Shown here: positions 9,130-18,463 of the stretch, one piece after another
Numbering within the stretch: the first letter of the stretch is position 1
Layout: every line of letters begins with the position of its first letter
Assembly: GCF_002159455.1 (NCBI RefSeq)
Contig: NZ_NFIQ01000022.1
Span: 1 to 52,450 of the forward strand
Length of the DNA: 52,450 nucleotides
DNA from: Flavonifractor sp. An306
Lineage (GTDB): Bacteria > Bacillota > Clostridia > Oscillospirales > Oscillospiraceae
Reading direction: 5' to 3'
Notes under the pieces: model-generated
What the model was told of the DNA's origin: nothing
The model's input: the letters and a program-made list of their open reading frames with translations, nothing else
The model's database searches: none
Program-made: the position numbers and the translations under genes

Positions 9130-9519
9130 ATGGCAAGTAATCGAATTGGACGCATCAACGAGGAGATCCAGCGGGAGCTGTCCGCCCTGATCCGCACGGT
9201 GAAGGACCCCCGGGTCCACGGCCTGGTGTCCATCACGGCGGTGGACACCACCTCTGACCTGCGCTACAGCAAGATCTATGTCAGCGTGCTGGACAAGAGC
9301 GACGTGAGCGAGGTGGTCAAGGGCCTGAAGTCCGCCGGGGGCTACCTGCGGCGGGAGCTGGGGGCGGCGCTGAAGCTGCGCTATACCCCCGAGCTGCAGT
9401 TTGTGGAGGACGACTCCATCGGCCAGGGGGCCCACATCCTCAGCATGCTGCGGGACCCGGAGGTGGTGAAGCCCGCCAACCCCGCCAACGCCCACATCGA
9501 CCTGGACGAGGAGGAGTGA
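9130..9519 (+). CDS. rbfA: Ribosome-binding factor A
   Basis: 129 residues, usual length. KH-like fold with RIGRINEEIQRELSALI at the N-terminus, the DLRYSKIYVSVL strand and YTPELQFVEDDSI near the end, all RbfA features. It helps mature the 16S rRNA 5' end of the 30S subunit. ATG at 9130 preceded by TAGGAG. It ends 4 bases before nrnA and lies in the conserved infB-rbfA order. Confidence 0.96.
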   Translation: MASNRIGRINEEIQRELSALIRTVKDPRVHGLVSITAVDTTSDLRYSKIYVSVLDKSDVSEVVKGLKSAGGYLRRELGAALKLRYTPELQFVEDDSIGQGAHILSMLRDPEVVKPANPANAHIDLDEEE

Positions 9520-9523
9520 GGGC

Positions 9524-10474
9524 ATGACGATAAAGGAAGCCGCGGCCTGGCTGGGCAGCCACGACCGCTATCTGATCCTGACCCACAAACGCCCCGACGG
9601 GGACACCATCGGCTGTGCCGCCGCCCTGTGCCGGGGCCTGCGGGGTCTGGGCAAGACCGCCCATATCTGCCCCGGCACCGGGGAGACCCACCTGTTCACC
9701 CCTTACCTGGAGGGGCTGCTGGCCCCCGAGGGCTTTCAGCCGGAGACCGTGGTGAGCGTGGACATCGCCGCCCGGGGGCTGTTCACCGACACCGGCAAGC
9801 CCTGGCTGGAGCGGGGGATTGACCTGGCCATCGACCACCACCCCTCCCAGGAGTTTTTTGCCAAAGAGACCTGCCTGGACGCCTCCCGGGCGGCCTGCGG
9901 GGAGATTATTTACGAGATTCTGCAAGAGCTGGGCCAGGTGAACGCCGAGACCGCTCTTCCCCTGTATGTGGCGGTGTCCACCGACACCGGCTGTTTCCAG
10001 TACGGCAACACCACCGCCGACACCCACCGGGTAGCCGCCGCCCTGATGGATACCGGGCTGGACGTGTTCCCCCTGAACAAGCGGCACTTCCGCACCAAGA
10101 CCTGGGCCCGGCTCCAGGTGGAGCGGCTTATCGTGGAGCGCATGCACCGGTATGAGGAGGGCAAGATTGCCGTGGCCCCCGTGTCCCTGTCCCTGCTGGA
10201 CGAGGCGGGCGCCACCGAGGAGGACATGGAGGACATCGCCGCCTTTTTGGGCCAGATCGAAGGGGTGGAGACCTCCATCACCATCCGGGAGCTGGCGGAT
10301 GGGGGCTGCAAGCTGTCTGTTCGCACCAGCGGCGGGCTGAATGCCACCAAGGTGTGCGCCATTCTGGGGGGCGGCGGTCACGCCGCCGCCGCCGGGTGTA
10401 CCGTGGATATGGGCCTGAAAGAGGCGGAGGAGCAGATCCTCGCCGCCATCCGGCAGGTGGAACGGGATGGCTAA
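9524..10474 (+). CDS. nrnA: DHH-family bifunctional oligoribonuclease/PAP phosphatase (NrnA-like)
   Basis: 316 residues. The DHH phosphoesterase metal ligands are visible: HKRPDGD (21-27), Asp80 in SVDIAA, DHH at 104-106 and Asp154 in STDTGCF. The C-terminal DHHA1 domain has the substrate-binding GGGGHAAAAG. Family members degrade nano-RNA and dephosphorylate 3'-phosphoadenosine 5'-phosphate. Encoded between rbfA and truB as in many Bacillota; its last codons overlap the truB start by 8 bases. Function is by family and is not resolved between the two activities. Confidence 0.92.
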   Translation: MTIKEAAAWLGSHDRYLILTHKRPDGDTIGCAAALCRGLRGLGKTAHICPGTGETHLFTPYLEGLLAPEGFQPETVVSVDIAARGLFTDTGKPWLERGIDLAIDHHPSQEFFAKETCLDASRAACGEIIYEILQELGQVNAETALPLYVAVSTDTGCFQYGNTTADTHRVAAALMDTGLDVFPLNKRHFRTKTWARLQVERLIVERMHRYEEGKIAVAPVSLSLLDEAGATEEDMEDIAAFLGQIEGVETSITIRELADGGCKLSVRTSGGLNATKVCAILGGGGHAAAAGCTVDMGLKEAEEQILAAIRQVERDG

Positions 10475-11360
10475 CGGCGTTCTCATCATCGACAAGCCCC
10501 AGGAGTGGACCAGTATGGACGTGTGCGCCAAGCTCCGGGGGATTTTGCGGGAGAAGCGGATCGGCCACGGCGGGACTCTGGACCCCATGGCCACCGGGGT
10601 GCTGCCGGTGTTCGTGGGCCGGGCCACCCGGGCGGTGGAGTTCGCCGTGGAGGGCGAAAAGGAATATCTGGCCGCTTTAAAACTAGGCGTTATCACAAAT
10701 ACCCAGGATACCACCGGCCAGGTGGTGGAGGAGTGGCCGGTGGCCGTGGACCAGGCGGCCCTAGAGGGGGTTCTGGACCGGTTCCGGGGGGAGATCCAGC
10801 AGATCCCGCCCATGTACTCCGCCATCAAGGTGAAGGGGAAAAAGCTCTATGAGCTGGCCCGGTCGGGCAAAGAGGTGGAGCGGGCTCCCAGGGCGGTGAC
10901 CATCCACCGGCTGGAGCTGCTGACCCAGCCCCCGGAAGGGTTCCCGGAGGAGGAACATACCTGGTATCTGCGGGTGGTGTGCTCCAAGGGTACCTATGTG
11001 CGTACCCTGTGCCACGACATCGGAGAGACCCTGGGCTGCGGCGGATGTATGTCCGCCCTGCGGCGCACCCGGGTGGGGGACTACACCCTGGAGGGGGCGG
11101 TAACCCTGGAAGAAGTCCAGGAGGCCCCCGAGCCGGCGGCGCTGCTGATGCCGGTGGACAGCTGCTTTGCTGGCCGGCCCGTATTGCTCCTCAAAAGTGC
11201 CCAGGCGGAGCGGAAGGTGCGCAACGGTATGGCGCTCACTCTGCCCGCCCCTCCGGGAGACGGAGAATACCGGGTATACGGGGCGGATAAAACCTTTCTG
11301 GCTCTGAGCCGGGTGGAGGGGAACAGACTGACCACCATCAAAAGTTTTTTCGAGGTGTAG
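10467..11360 (+). CDS. truB: tRNA pseudouridine(55) synthase TruB
   Basis: 297 residues. The catalytic motif HGGTLDPMATGVLPV has Asp39 as the nucleophile; a second motif is KGTYVRTLCHDIG. A C-terminal PUA-like segment follows. It makes pseudouridine 55 in the T-loop of tRNAs. The start overlaps nrnA, so translation is probably coupled. Confidence 0.96.
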   Translation: MANGVLIIDKPQEWTSMDVCAKLRGILREKRIGHGGTLDPMATGVLPVFVGRATRAVEFAVEGEKEYLAALKLGVITNTQDTTGQVVEEWPVAVDQAALEGVLDRFRGEIQQIPPMYSAIKVKGKKLYELARSGKEVERAPRAVTIHRLELLTQPPEGFPEEEHTWYLRVVCSKGTYVRTLCHDIGETLGCGGCMSALRRTRVGDYTLEGAVTLEEVQEAPEPAALLMPVDSCFAGRPVLLLKSAQAERKVRNGMALTLPAPPGDGEYRVYGADKTFLALSRVEGNRLTTIKSFFEV

Positions 11361-11364
11361 GAAG

Positions 11365-12270
11365 ATGCAGCAAGAGAAACGGGTCATTGCCCTGGGATTT
11401 TTCGACGGGGTCCATCTGGGCCACGGGGCCCTGCTCCGCCGGGTGGGGGAGATGGCAGACCGGCTGGGCGCGGTGCCGGCGGCGGTGACCTTTGACACCC
11501 ATCCGGAGAATCTGATCCTGAAGGTGCCCACGGTGCCTCTGCTCAGCTCTCCCCTGGACCGGGCGGAGCTGATGCGGCGGTACTACGGCATCCGGGACGT
11601 GATCGTGGCCCACTTTGACGAGCGGATGATGCACATGCCCTGGCGGGAATTTGTCACCGACTATCTGGTGGGGGAGAACGGGGCGGTCTACCTGGTGGCG
11701 GGCCACGACTTCCACTTCGGCTATAAGGGGGAGGGCAACCCGGAGCGCCTGCGGGAGCTGTGCGGAGAGCTGGGGATTGGCTGCGACATCATCCCCAAGG
11801 TGGAGCGGGATCACATCACCATTTCCTCCACCTATATCCGCACCCTGGTGGCCCAGGGAGAGATGGAGCGGGCTAATGAGTTTCTGGGCCACCCCCATAC
11901 CCTCACCGACACGGTGGCCCACGGGAAGAAGCTGGGTTCCACCCTGGGCTTTCCCACTGTGAATCTCCGGTTCCAGCCGGGGGTGCTGGTGCCCGCCCAC
12001 GGGGTATACGCCACAAAGGTGTGGTTTGAAAACGGGGAGAGCCGTCCGGCGGTGACCAACATCGGGGTGCGCCCCACGGTGGACGACGGAGACAAGGTGA
12101 CGGTGGAGGGCTTCATCCTGGACTTCTGCGGGGACCTGTACGGCCAGACGGTGCGGATGGAGTTTTACAGGCGGCTGCGGGGGGAGCGGAAGTTTGACTC
12201 CCTGGAGGCCCTGAAGGAAGAGGTCATGCACAACGCGGAACAGACCAGAGCCTATTTCAACGCCCGGTAA
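11365..12270 (+). CDS. ribF: Bifunctional riboflavin kinase/FAD synthetase
   Basis: 301 residues. The N-terminal FAD synthetase (nucleotidyltransferase) domain shows GFFDGVHLGH (11-20), GHDFHFG and ISSTYIR. The C-terminal riboflavin kinase domain shows KKLGSTLGFPTVNL and GVYA. It converts riboflavin to FMN and FAD. Four bases after truB, it closes the translation operon, which is the usual order. Confidence 0.95.
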   Translation: MQQEKRVIALGFFDGVHLGHGALLRRVGEMADRLGAVPAAVTFDTHPENLILKVPTVPLLSSPLDRAELMRRYYGIRDVIVAHFDERMMHMPWREFVTDYLVGENGAVYLVAGHDFHFGYKGEGNPERLRELCGELGIGCDIIPKVERDHITISSTYIRTLVAQGEMERANEFLGHPHTLTDTVAHGKKLGSTLGFPTVNLRFQPGVLVPAHGVYATKVWFENGESRPAVTNIGVRPTVDDGDKVTVEGFILDFCGDLYGQTVRMEFYRRLRGERKFDSLEALKEEVMHNAEQTRAYFNAR

Positions 12271-12302
12271 TACAAGGGCAGCCGGACGAAAGGGGACATG
12301 AC

Positions 12303-13619
12303 ATGCGCTATCACAAGATCTATCCCGCGGCCATTTGCTTTTGCGCCTACCTCGTCGCCATTGGGATCATCCTGGGCGAGCCCCGACAGATTCTGCCGGG
12401 GCTGTGGATAATTATTATGACAGAGGACGCCCTGATCACCGACTATGTGAAGATCGCCGGAATCGGCGCAGCCTTTGTCAACGCCGCCCTGGTGACCCTC
12501 ATCAGCCTGGGCATTCTCCGGCTGAGTAAGGACCCGCTCAACGGCTACACCCTGGTGGAGATCGGGCTGATGGCGGGCTTTGCCCTCTTCGGCAAGAACA
12601 TCGCCAATATCTGGCCTATCATCGGGGGCACCTTCCTGTACGCCAAGCTGCGGCGGGAGGAGTTCGGCAAGTACGCCTCAGTGTCCCTGCTGGCCACCGC
12701 CCTGTCGCCGGTGGTCAGCTATGTGGCCCTGGACAACGGTTGGGGCAATATCTGGTGGGCCATTCTCATCGGGGCGGTGATCGGCTTCGTGCTGCCCCCC
12801 CTCAGCGCCTATACATACAAGATCCAAAACGGTATGAACCTGTACAATATGGGGTTTGCCTGCGGTCTGCTGGCCACCATTCTGGTGCCGGTGATGACTT
12901 CCCTGGGGGCAGACCCCACAGTGGCCCACCACTGGGCCACCGGCTATAACGTCCAGCTGGGGATCTTTCTGAGCATCCTGTGCGTAGGGCTGATCATAGC
13001 GGGATTTCTGTTCAGCGGCCGGCCGGTCTGGGCGGCCTGGGCGGGATACCGGCGGCTTCTGCTCACCACCGGCCGGGCCCCCAGCGACTACCTGCGTATG
13101 TTCGGCGCTGCCCCCACCCTCATCAATATCGGGGTCAACGGGCTCATCGGCATGGCCTTTATCCTGGCCACCGGCGGCGACCTGAACGGGCCCACCCTGG
13201 GGGGTATCTTTACCATCATGGGCTTTTCCGCCTTTGGCAAGCACACCCGCAATATTATCCCCATTATGGCGGGGGTGGTGTTGGGGGGCGTGTTCATGCA
13301 CTGGAGCATCAACGACAGCGCGGTGCAGCTGGCCCTGCTGTTCGGTACCACCCTGGCCCCCATTTCGGGGTATTTCGGCTGGCCCTTTGGGGTGCTGGCC
13401 GGGTTCCTCCACTCCTCGGTGGTCCTCCGGGCGGGGACGCCGGTGGAGGGCTTCAACCTTTACAACAACGGCTTCTCCGGCGGTCTGCTGGCCATTGTCA
13501 TTTATCCCGTTATTTCCGAGGCCATCCGGCACCGCAAGCCGGAACTGCAGAACGAGGATTACTTCGACGCCTTTGAACACGACGCTCCTGTGATCCCGCC
13601 GCCCATATCCAAGAAATGA
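12303..13619 (+). CDS. DUF1576 polytopic membrane protein
   Basis: 438 residues with about ten hydrophobic segments. The protein is an internal duplication: GFALFGKNIANIWPIIGG in the first half is echoed by FSAFGKHTRNIIPIMAG in the second. This is characteristic of DUF1576 proteins, which have no established function; the fold suggests a transporter, but this is inference. Starts 32 bases after ribF with AAAGGGG upstream, so it may be co-transcribed. Ends at a bidirectional terminator. Confidence 0.85.
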   Translation: MRYHKIYPAAICFCAYLVAIGIILGEPRQILPGLWIIIMTEDALITDYVKIAGIGAAFVNAALVTLISLGILRLSKDPLNGYTLVEIGLMAGFALFGKNIANIWPIIGGTFLYAKLRREEFGKYASVSLLATALSPVVSYVALDNGWGNIWWAILIGAVIGFVLPPLSAYTYKIQNGMNLYNMGFACGLLATILVPVMTSLGADPTVAHHWATGYNVQLGIFLSILCVGLIIAGFLFSGRPVWAAWAGYRRLLLTTGRAPSDYLRMFGAAPTLINIGVNGLIGMAFILATGGDLNGPTLGGIFTIMGFSAFGKHTRNIIPIMAGVVLGGVFMHWSINDSAVQLALLFGTTLAPISGYFGWPFGVLAGFLHSSVVLRAGTPVEGFNLYNNGFSGGLLAIVIYPVISEAIRHRKPELQNEDYFDAFEHDAPVIPPPISKK

Positions 13620-13621
13620 AA

Positions 13622-13653
13622 ACAGCGCCCGTACCATCTGGTACGGGCGCTGT
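13622..13653. terminator. Bidirectional terminator, DUF1576 / SPFH genes
   Basis: A 15-base stem (ACAGCGCCCGTACCA with TGGTACGGGCGCTGT) and 2-base centre between two convergent genes. The T-run is clearer on the minus strand (TTTTCATTTC), so it fits best as the terminator of the NfeD-SPFH operon. Confidence 0.8.
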
Positions 13654-13665
13654 TCTGCGTCTGCC

Positions 13666-14589
13666 TCAGGCTTTCTTGCCGTCGTTCCCTGTCTCAAAGG
13701 CGGCCTTGGCGGAGGCGCACAGCCCCGCCAGCCCCTGGATCTCCGAGGGGATGATCAGCTTGGTGGCCTGGCCGTTGGCGGCGGCCTGGAAGGCCTCCAG
13801 GGCCTTGATCTTCAGCACCGCATCGGTGGGGTCGGCCTCGTTGAGGAGCTTGAGGGCCTCGGCGGTGGCCTGCTGCACCTTCAGAATGGCCTCGGCCTCG
13901 CCCTCGGCCTTCATGATGGCGGCCTGCTTGGCGGCGTCGGCCCGGAGGATCACGGACTGCTTCTCGCCCTCGGCCACCAGAATCTGGCTCTGCTTCTGGC
14001 CCTCGGCCTGGAGGATGGCCTCCCGACGCTCCCGCTCGGCCTTCATCTGCTTCTCCATGGCGTCCTGGATCTCCCGGGGCGGGATGATGTTCTTCAGCTC
14101 CACCCGGTTGACCTTGATGCCCCAGGGGTCGGTGGCCTCGTCCAGGATGGAGCGCATCTTGGAGTTGATGATGTCCCGGCTGGTGAGGGACTGGTCCAGC
14201 TCCAGGTCGCCGATGATGTTGCGCAGGGTGGTGGCGGTCAGGTTTTCAATGGCGCTCATGGGGTGCTCCACCCCGTAGGTGTACAGCTTGGGGTCGGTGA
14301 TCTGGAAGTAGAGCACCGTGTCGATCTGCATGGTGACGTTGTCCTTGGTGATGACGGGCTGGGGAGCAAAGTCCACCACCTGCTCCTTCAGGGAGACCGC
14401 CTTGGCCACCCGCTCGATGAAGGGCACCTTGAAGTGGACCCCCACGCCCCACACGGCATGGAAGGCGCCCATCCGCTCGATGACGTAGGCCTTGGACTGC
14501 TGGACGATCTTCAGGTTGGTGGCCAGCACCAGGATGATCAGGGCGATCAGAACAATGATGATAATGGGTACAAAGGGAATATCAGGCAT
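13666..14589 (-). CDS. SPFH/Band 7 membrane protein (flotillin/stomatin/HflK-like)
   Basis: 307 residues. One N-terminal membrane helix (about 5-25) is followed by an SPFH domain (SKAYVIERMGAFHAVWGVG, ITDPKLYTYGV) and a long Glu/Ala/Lys-rich coiled coil (about 195-265). Members scaffold membrane protein complexes. I chose ATG 14589 because GGAGGAAGT lies 5-10 bases upstream; a longer frame adds 11 residues without a binding site. Partner of the NfeD gene 36 bases upstream, a widespread pairing. Confidence 0.92.
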   Translation of the reverse strand: MPDIPFVPIIIIVLIALIILVLATNLKIVQQSKAYVIERMGAFHAVWGVGVHFKVPFIERVAKAVSLKEQVVDFAPQPVITKDNVTMQIDTVLYFQITDPKLYTYGVEHPMSAIENLTATTLRNIIGDLELDQSLTSRDIINSKMRSILDEATDPWGIKVNRVELKNIIPPREIQDAMEKQMKAERERREAILQAEGQKQSQILVAEGEKQSVILRADAAKQAAIMKAEGEAEAILKVQQATAEALKLLNEADPTDAVLKIKALEAFQAAANGQATKLIIPSEIQGLAGLCASAKAAFETGNDGKKA

Positions 14590-14625
14590 AATACTTCCTC
14601 CATTTCCTCGGCTTTCAGGCAATCC

Positions 14626-15078
14626 TCAGAGGGTACGGGCGGCGGCGGACAGGGGCGCCACAATGAGCTTGACCCCCTCGATGCGCAGCACCTTTACCGT
14701 GGCTCCCGCGGGAATGACGGACTCATCCTCGGTGCGGGCGGTCCAGACGGCCCCCTTAACGGAGACCTGCCCGGAGGCGTTCAGATTGTCGATGGTCTGA
14801 GTGACCAGTCCCTCCGCCCCCACAGCCTGGTCGGCGTTGGTGGCCACCTGTTTGGGGGTGACATAGCGGCGGGCCAGAGGCCGGATGGCCAGCAGCGTCA
14901 CCAGAGACACCGCCAGAAATACCCCGAACTGCACCCAGATGTTGTCCACAAACAGGGAGGTGAGCAGGGCGGCCAGGGCCCCCAGGGCGAACCACAGGGA
15001 CACCAGGGTGACGGTGAGGGCCTCCACCACCAGCAGGATGATAAGGGCTGCCAGCCAGAGAATGCTGTCAATGGGCAT
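14626..15078 (-). CDS. NfeD-family membrane protein
   Basis: 150 residues. Two or three N-terminal membrane segments (ILWLAALIILLVVEALTV; QFGVFLAVSLVTLLAI) are followed by a C-terminal OB-fold NfeD domain (GAEGLVTQTIDNLNASGQV). Three in-frame ATGs exist (15096, 15084, 15078). The AGGAGG at 15085-15090 lies inside the longer readings and 7 bases before 15078, which decides the start. NfeD proteins act with SPFH proteins, here encoded directly downstream, in membrane organisation. Confidence 0.9.
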   Translation of the reverse strand: MPIDSILWLAALIILLVVEALTVTLVSLWFALGALAALLTSLFVDNIWVQFGVFLAVSLVTLLAIRPLARRYVTPKQVATNADQAVGAEGLVTQTIDNLNASGQVSVKGAVWTARTEDESVIPAGATVKVLRIEGVKLIVAPLSAAARTL

Positions 15079-15107
15079 AGGCATGCCTCCTTTCATACTG
15101 TTATCCT

Positions 15108-15136
15108 AGCATATTTCTATCCAAAAGGAAAGTAAA
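15108..15136 (-). promoter_or_regulatory. Possible promoter of nfeD-SPFH pair
   Basis: Minus strand: TTTACT (15136-15131), 17-base spacer, TATGCT (15113-15108), about 30 bases before the nfeD ATG. Weak match to sigma-A boxes. Confidence 0.4.
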
Positions 15137-15150
15137 ATTCACTTCCGCAT

Positions 15151-15179
15151 TTGCCATCCTGCGGGAAATAGGGTATACT
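15151..15179 (+). promoter_or_regulatory. Promoter of the RNA methyltransferase gene
   Basis: -35 TTGCCA (15151-15156), 17-base spacer, -10 TATACT (15174-15179), 41 bases before the start codon. Good sigma-A match. Confidence 0.65.
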
Positions 15180-15220
15180 GAAGGAAACCACTGTCAACTG
15201 GAGAGACGAGGAAGTCATCT

Positions 15221-16345
15221 ATGAGAGATTTGGAACTGCTGATCCCCACCCTGTTCGGCCTGGAGGGGCTGTGCGCCAACGAGCTGCGGCGGCTGGAGCT
15301 GCCCTGGGTGGAGGCGGAGAACGGCCGGGTGCGCTGCGGCGCCCGGCTGTCGGATATTCCCCGGGTGAATCTGAACCTGCGCACTGGCGAGCGGGTGCTG
15401 CTGGTGGTGGGCCGGTACGACGCCAGGGACTTTGACGCCCTGTTTGAAGGGGCCAGGGCCCTGCCCTGGGAGGACTATATTCCCAGGGACGGGGCCTTCC
15501 CGGTGAAGGGGCACTCCTTAAATTCCCAGCTCCACGCGGTGCCCGCCTGCCAGTCCATCCTGAAAAAGGCGCTGGCCGCCCGGCTGGGGGAGAAATACGG
15601 CCTGGCAACCCTGCCGGAGACCGGGGCGCTGTATCAGGTGCAGTTCTCCATCATGCACGACCAGGTGACCCTGATGCTGGACACCACCGGTCCGGGGCTC
15701 CACAAGCGGGGCTACCGGGCGGTGGGAGTGGCCGCCCCCCTGCGAGAGACCTTGGCGGCGGCCATGGTGCTCCTGTCCCGCTACCGGGGGAAGGACCCCT
15801 TCTGCGACCCCTTCTGCGGTTCGGGTACCATTGCCATTGAGGCCGCCCTTATCGCCAAGAACCGGGCCCCCGGCCTGAACCGGAGCTTTTCTGCCCAGAA
15901 GTGGAAGTGGCTGGGGGGCGGAGCGTGGCTCCAGGCAGGAGATGAGGCCATGGACAAGGAATACCACGGCCGGTATGAGATCTGGGGCGGAGATATTGAC
16001 CCCAAAGCGGTGGCCATTGCCAGAAGCAACGCGGAAAAGGCGGATGTGGAGGACTGTGTCCGCTTTGAGGTGGCCGACGCGGCAAGGTTTCATCGGGAGG
16101 AGCCTTCCGGCCGGATCGTCACCAACCCGCCCTACGGAGAGCGGCTGATGGAGAAGAAGGAGGCGGAGGAGCTCTACCGTGCCTTTGGCCAGGCGGCGCG
16201 GGGCCTGCCGCCGGGCTGGCAGATTGGGGTGCTCTCCTCCCACACAGAATTTGAGCGGACCTTTGGCAGAACAGCGGACAAGAAGCGGAAGCTGTACAAC
16301 GGCATGTTGAAATGCGACCTGTTTCTCTACGGAATCAAAAAATGA
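15221..16345 (+). CDS. THUMP-domain class I SAM-dependent RNA methyltransferase (RlmL/YpsC-like)
   Basis: 374 residues. N-terminal ferredoxin-like and THUMP RNA-binding region (about 1-165), then a Rossmann methyltransferase domain with motif I DPFCGSGTIAIEAAL (196-210) and catalytic motif NPPYGERL (302-309). The NPPY motif marks N2-guanine or N6-adenine methylation; relatives modify 23S rRNA guanosine. The target nucleotide here is inferred from family only. Preceded by its own promoter; the next gene starts 10 bases downstream. Confidence 0.92.
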   Translation: MRDLELLIPTLFGLEGLCANELRRLELPWVEAENGRVRCGARLSDIPRVNLNLRTGERVLLVVGRYDARDFDALFEGARALPWEDYIPRDGAFPVKGHSLNSQLHAVPACQSILKKALAARLGEKYGLATLPETGALYQVQFSIMHDQVTLMLDTTGPGLHKRGYRAVGVAAPLRETLAAAMVLLSRYRGKDPFCDPFCGSGTIAIEAALIAKNRAPGLNRSFSAQKWKWLGGGAWLQAGDEAMDKEYHGRYEIWGGDIDPKAVAIARSNAEKADVEDCVRFEVADAARFHREEPSGRIVTNPPYGERLMEKKEAEELYRAFGQAARGLPPGWQIGVLSSHTEFERTFGRTADKKRKLYNGMLKCDLFLYGIKK

Positions 16346-16355
16346 GGGTGTTGAA

Positions 16356-17531
16356 ATGAAGCGAAGCGGAGGATATCGGCTGCTGGCCGTGGTTTTGGTC
16401 CTGTGCCTGACCCTGGGCGGCGGGGCTCTGGCCGCCCCGGCGGGCGCCACGATTTGGGGGTACAGCGAGGGCTTGGCCCAGTGTGAGCTGAACGGCAAAT
16501 GGGGCTATGTCAACGGGAAAAAAGAAGTGGTCATCCCCCTGCAGTACGACAGCATCGTCTCCTTCTCCCTGGGGGTGGCGGCGGTGAATCTGGGGGGCAA
16601 GCTGGGCGTGATCCGGCAGGACGGCGCCTATCTGCTCCAGCCGGAGTATGACACCCTCATGCCCATCGACTGCGGCTTGTACATCGCCCAAAAAGGGGGC
16701 GGCTGGGGCGTGGTGAGTATCCTGCCCTATACCGATGGGCGCGGGAATGTCACCAACGTGATTTACGACCTGACATATGACAGCGTAACGGTGGAGGAGC
16801 AGGGGGGGACCCGGGTGCTCACCCTCAAGGACGGGGAGGGGGCTGTGACCCGGGTACCGGTCTTTGATCTGCCTGCCCTGCTGGTGCGGAAGGGCGTGCC
16901 CTCCGCCCAGTTCCCCCTGACCCGGGGGAAGTTGCCCAGCTTCTCCGACGTGTCTCAGAAGGACTGGTACGCCCTGTGGGTGGACGTGGCCTATAATGTG
17001 GGTCTGGTGTCCGGTGTAGGCAACAATCGCTTTAACCCCAACGGCACCATCACCGTGGCCGAGGCCATCCAGCTGGCCGCCACCATTGAGAGCCGGTACC
17101 GGGACGACAGCTTCCACACCAGCACCCAGACCGGCCCCAACTGGTACACCGGGGCGGTGAACTACTGCATTGCCAGCGGCGTGATCCGCAGCGGTCAGTT
17201 CTCCCAGAGCGACTATACCCGCCCCATCACCCGGCTGGAGATGGCTCAGATCTTCGCGGCCACCAGCCCGGTGAAGGATATGCCCACCCTGAACACCGCC
17301 AGCCGGGTGCGCTCCTCCATCCCAGACGTCAAGAGCGGCAGCACCGGGGCGGAGTCGGTGTACGCCCTGTATGAGAAGGGGATTCTGTCCGGGGTGGACA
17401 GCAGTCTGACCTTCAACCCCACGGGAACCATGACCCGGGCGGAGGCCGCCGCCCTGGCCGCCCGGATCGCCCGGGCCGAGCAGCGCATTGCCCTCTGGGG
17501 AAGCTACGACAGCGCCCAGCTGGTGAAGTAA
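16356..17531 (+). CDS. Secreted WG-repeat and SLH-domain protein
   Basis: 391 residues. A signal peptide is visible (KR, then LLAVVLVLCLTLGGGALAA, cleavage after about residue 28). Residues ~35-130 hold WG/KWG-type repeats (WGYSEGLAQCELNGKWGYV, GKLGVIRQDG). Three S-layer homology domains follow: FSDVSQKDWYALWVDVAYN, NWYTGAVNYCIASGVI with TRPITRLEMAQIFA, and PDVKSGSTGAESVYALYEKG with GTMTRAEAAALAA. SLH domains anchor proteins to secondary cell-wall polymer, so this is a surface protein. Its ligand or role is unknown. Confidence 0.88.
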   Translation: MKRSGGYRLLAVVLVLCLTLGGGALAAPAGATIWGYSEGLAQCELNGKWGYVNGKKEVVIPLQYDSIVSFSLGVAAVNLGGKLGVIRQDGAYLLQPEYDTLMPIDCGLYIAQKGGGWGVVSILPYTDGRGNVTNVIYDLTYDSVTVEEQGGTRVLTLKDGEGAVTRVPVFDLPALLVRKGVPSAQFPLTRGKLPSFSDVSQKDWYALWVDVAYNVGLVSGVGNNRFNPNGTITVAEAIQLAATIESRYRDDSFHTSTQTGPNWYTGAVNYCIASGVIRSGQFSQSDYTRPITRLEMAQIFAATSPVKDMPTLNTASRVRSSIPDVKSGSTGAESVYALYEKGILSGVDSSLTFNPTGTMTRAEAAALAARIARAEQRIALWGSYDSAQLVK

Positions 17532-17554
17532 GAAAGAGAGAAGGAGGCGGGGCT

Positions 17555-18463
17555 GTGAAGCATCTGTTCCTCATTAACCCCTATGCCGGTAAATATGACC
17601 GCACCCAGGAGGTGCGGGAGAAGCTGCGTACCGTCCTGGCGGGACGGGAGGACCCCTGGGAGGTGGCGGTGACCCAGTATCCCGGTCACGGGGTGGAGCT
17701 GGTGCGTTCGGCGGCGGAACAGGGAGAGCTCCTGCGGGTGTACGCCTGCGGCGGCGACGGTACCCTCAACGAGGCGGTAAACGGCGCCGCCGGGTATGCG
17801 CATGTGGCGGTGACCCACTATCCCATGGGCTCAGGCAACGACTTTTTGCGGATGTTCGGCCCGGACGCCTGCCGGTTTTATGATCTGAAGGAGCTGCTGG
17901 ACGGGCCCCAGACCCCCATGGATCTGATCGAATGTAACGGCAGGCTGGCCCTGAACGTCTGCTCCATCGGGTTTGATGCCCGCATCGGCCTGGGGGCCGC
18001 CGATTTCAAGAAGCTGCCTTTGGTCAGCGGCACCATGGCCTACCAGCTCTCCGCCCTGCGCACCATTGTCCAGGGTATCCACCGGCCTTACCGGGTAGAG
18101 GTGGATGGGGAGACGCTGCCGGGGGAGGCCTTTACCCTCATCTGTGTCTGCAATGGCCGGTACTACGGCGGCGGCTTCAACCCCAGCCCCGACGCCATGC
18201 CGGACGACGGCCTGCTGAATTTCCTGATCATTCCCGCCGTCTCCCGGTTTACCGTGCTGGCCCTGATCCAGAAGTTCGCCCGGGGGGAGGCGGGGGAGAT
18301 CCCCGGCGTGCTCCTCCGGCAGGGCAGGGAGATGAAAGTGACCTGCGACCGGGTGAGTATGATCAACCTGGACGGCGAGCGGGTGGACGGCGCACAGCTG
18401 ACAGCCCGCCTGTCGGAGAAGAAGGTGAACTTTATTTATCCCGCCGGCGCCACCTGGGGTTAG
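17555..18463 (+). CDS. Diacylglycerol/lipid kinase family protein (YegS/DgkB-like)
   Basis: 302 residues. The DAGK catalytic domain has NPYAGK (8-13), GGDGTLNEAVNG (66-77) and the ATP-loop MGSGNDFLRMFG (91-102). The C-terminal lobe has YYGGGFNPSPDAMPDDG. It likely phosphorylates diacylglycerol or a related lipid in phospholipid recycling; substrate not determinable here. Start is GTG at 17555 with AAGGAGG 8 bases upstream. The stop codon TAG lies inside a CIRCE-like palindrome. Confidence 0.92.
   Translation: MKHLFLINPYAGKYDRTQEVREKLRTVLAGREDPWEVAVTQYPGHGVELVRSAAEQGELLRVYACGGDGTLNEAVNGAAGYAHVAVTHYPMGSGNDFLRMFGPDACRFYDLKELLDGPQTPMDLIECNGRLALNVCSIGFDARIGLGAADFKKLPLVSGTMAYQLSALRTIVQGIHRPYRVEVDGETLPGEAFTLICVCNGRYYGGGFNPSPDAMPDDGLLNFLIIPAVSRFTVLALIQKFARGEAGEIPGVLLRQGREMKVTCDRVSMINLDGERVDGAQLTARLSEKKVNFIYPAGATWG

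Noticed and set aside
12335-12529. Riboswitch upstream of ribF or the DUF1576 gene
   Set aside because: ribF is 4 bases from truB and the DUF1576 leader is only 32 bases; no room for an FMN-type element.
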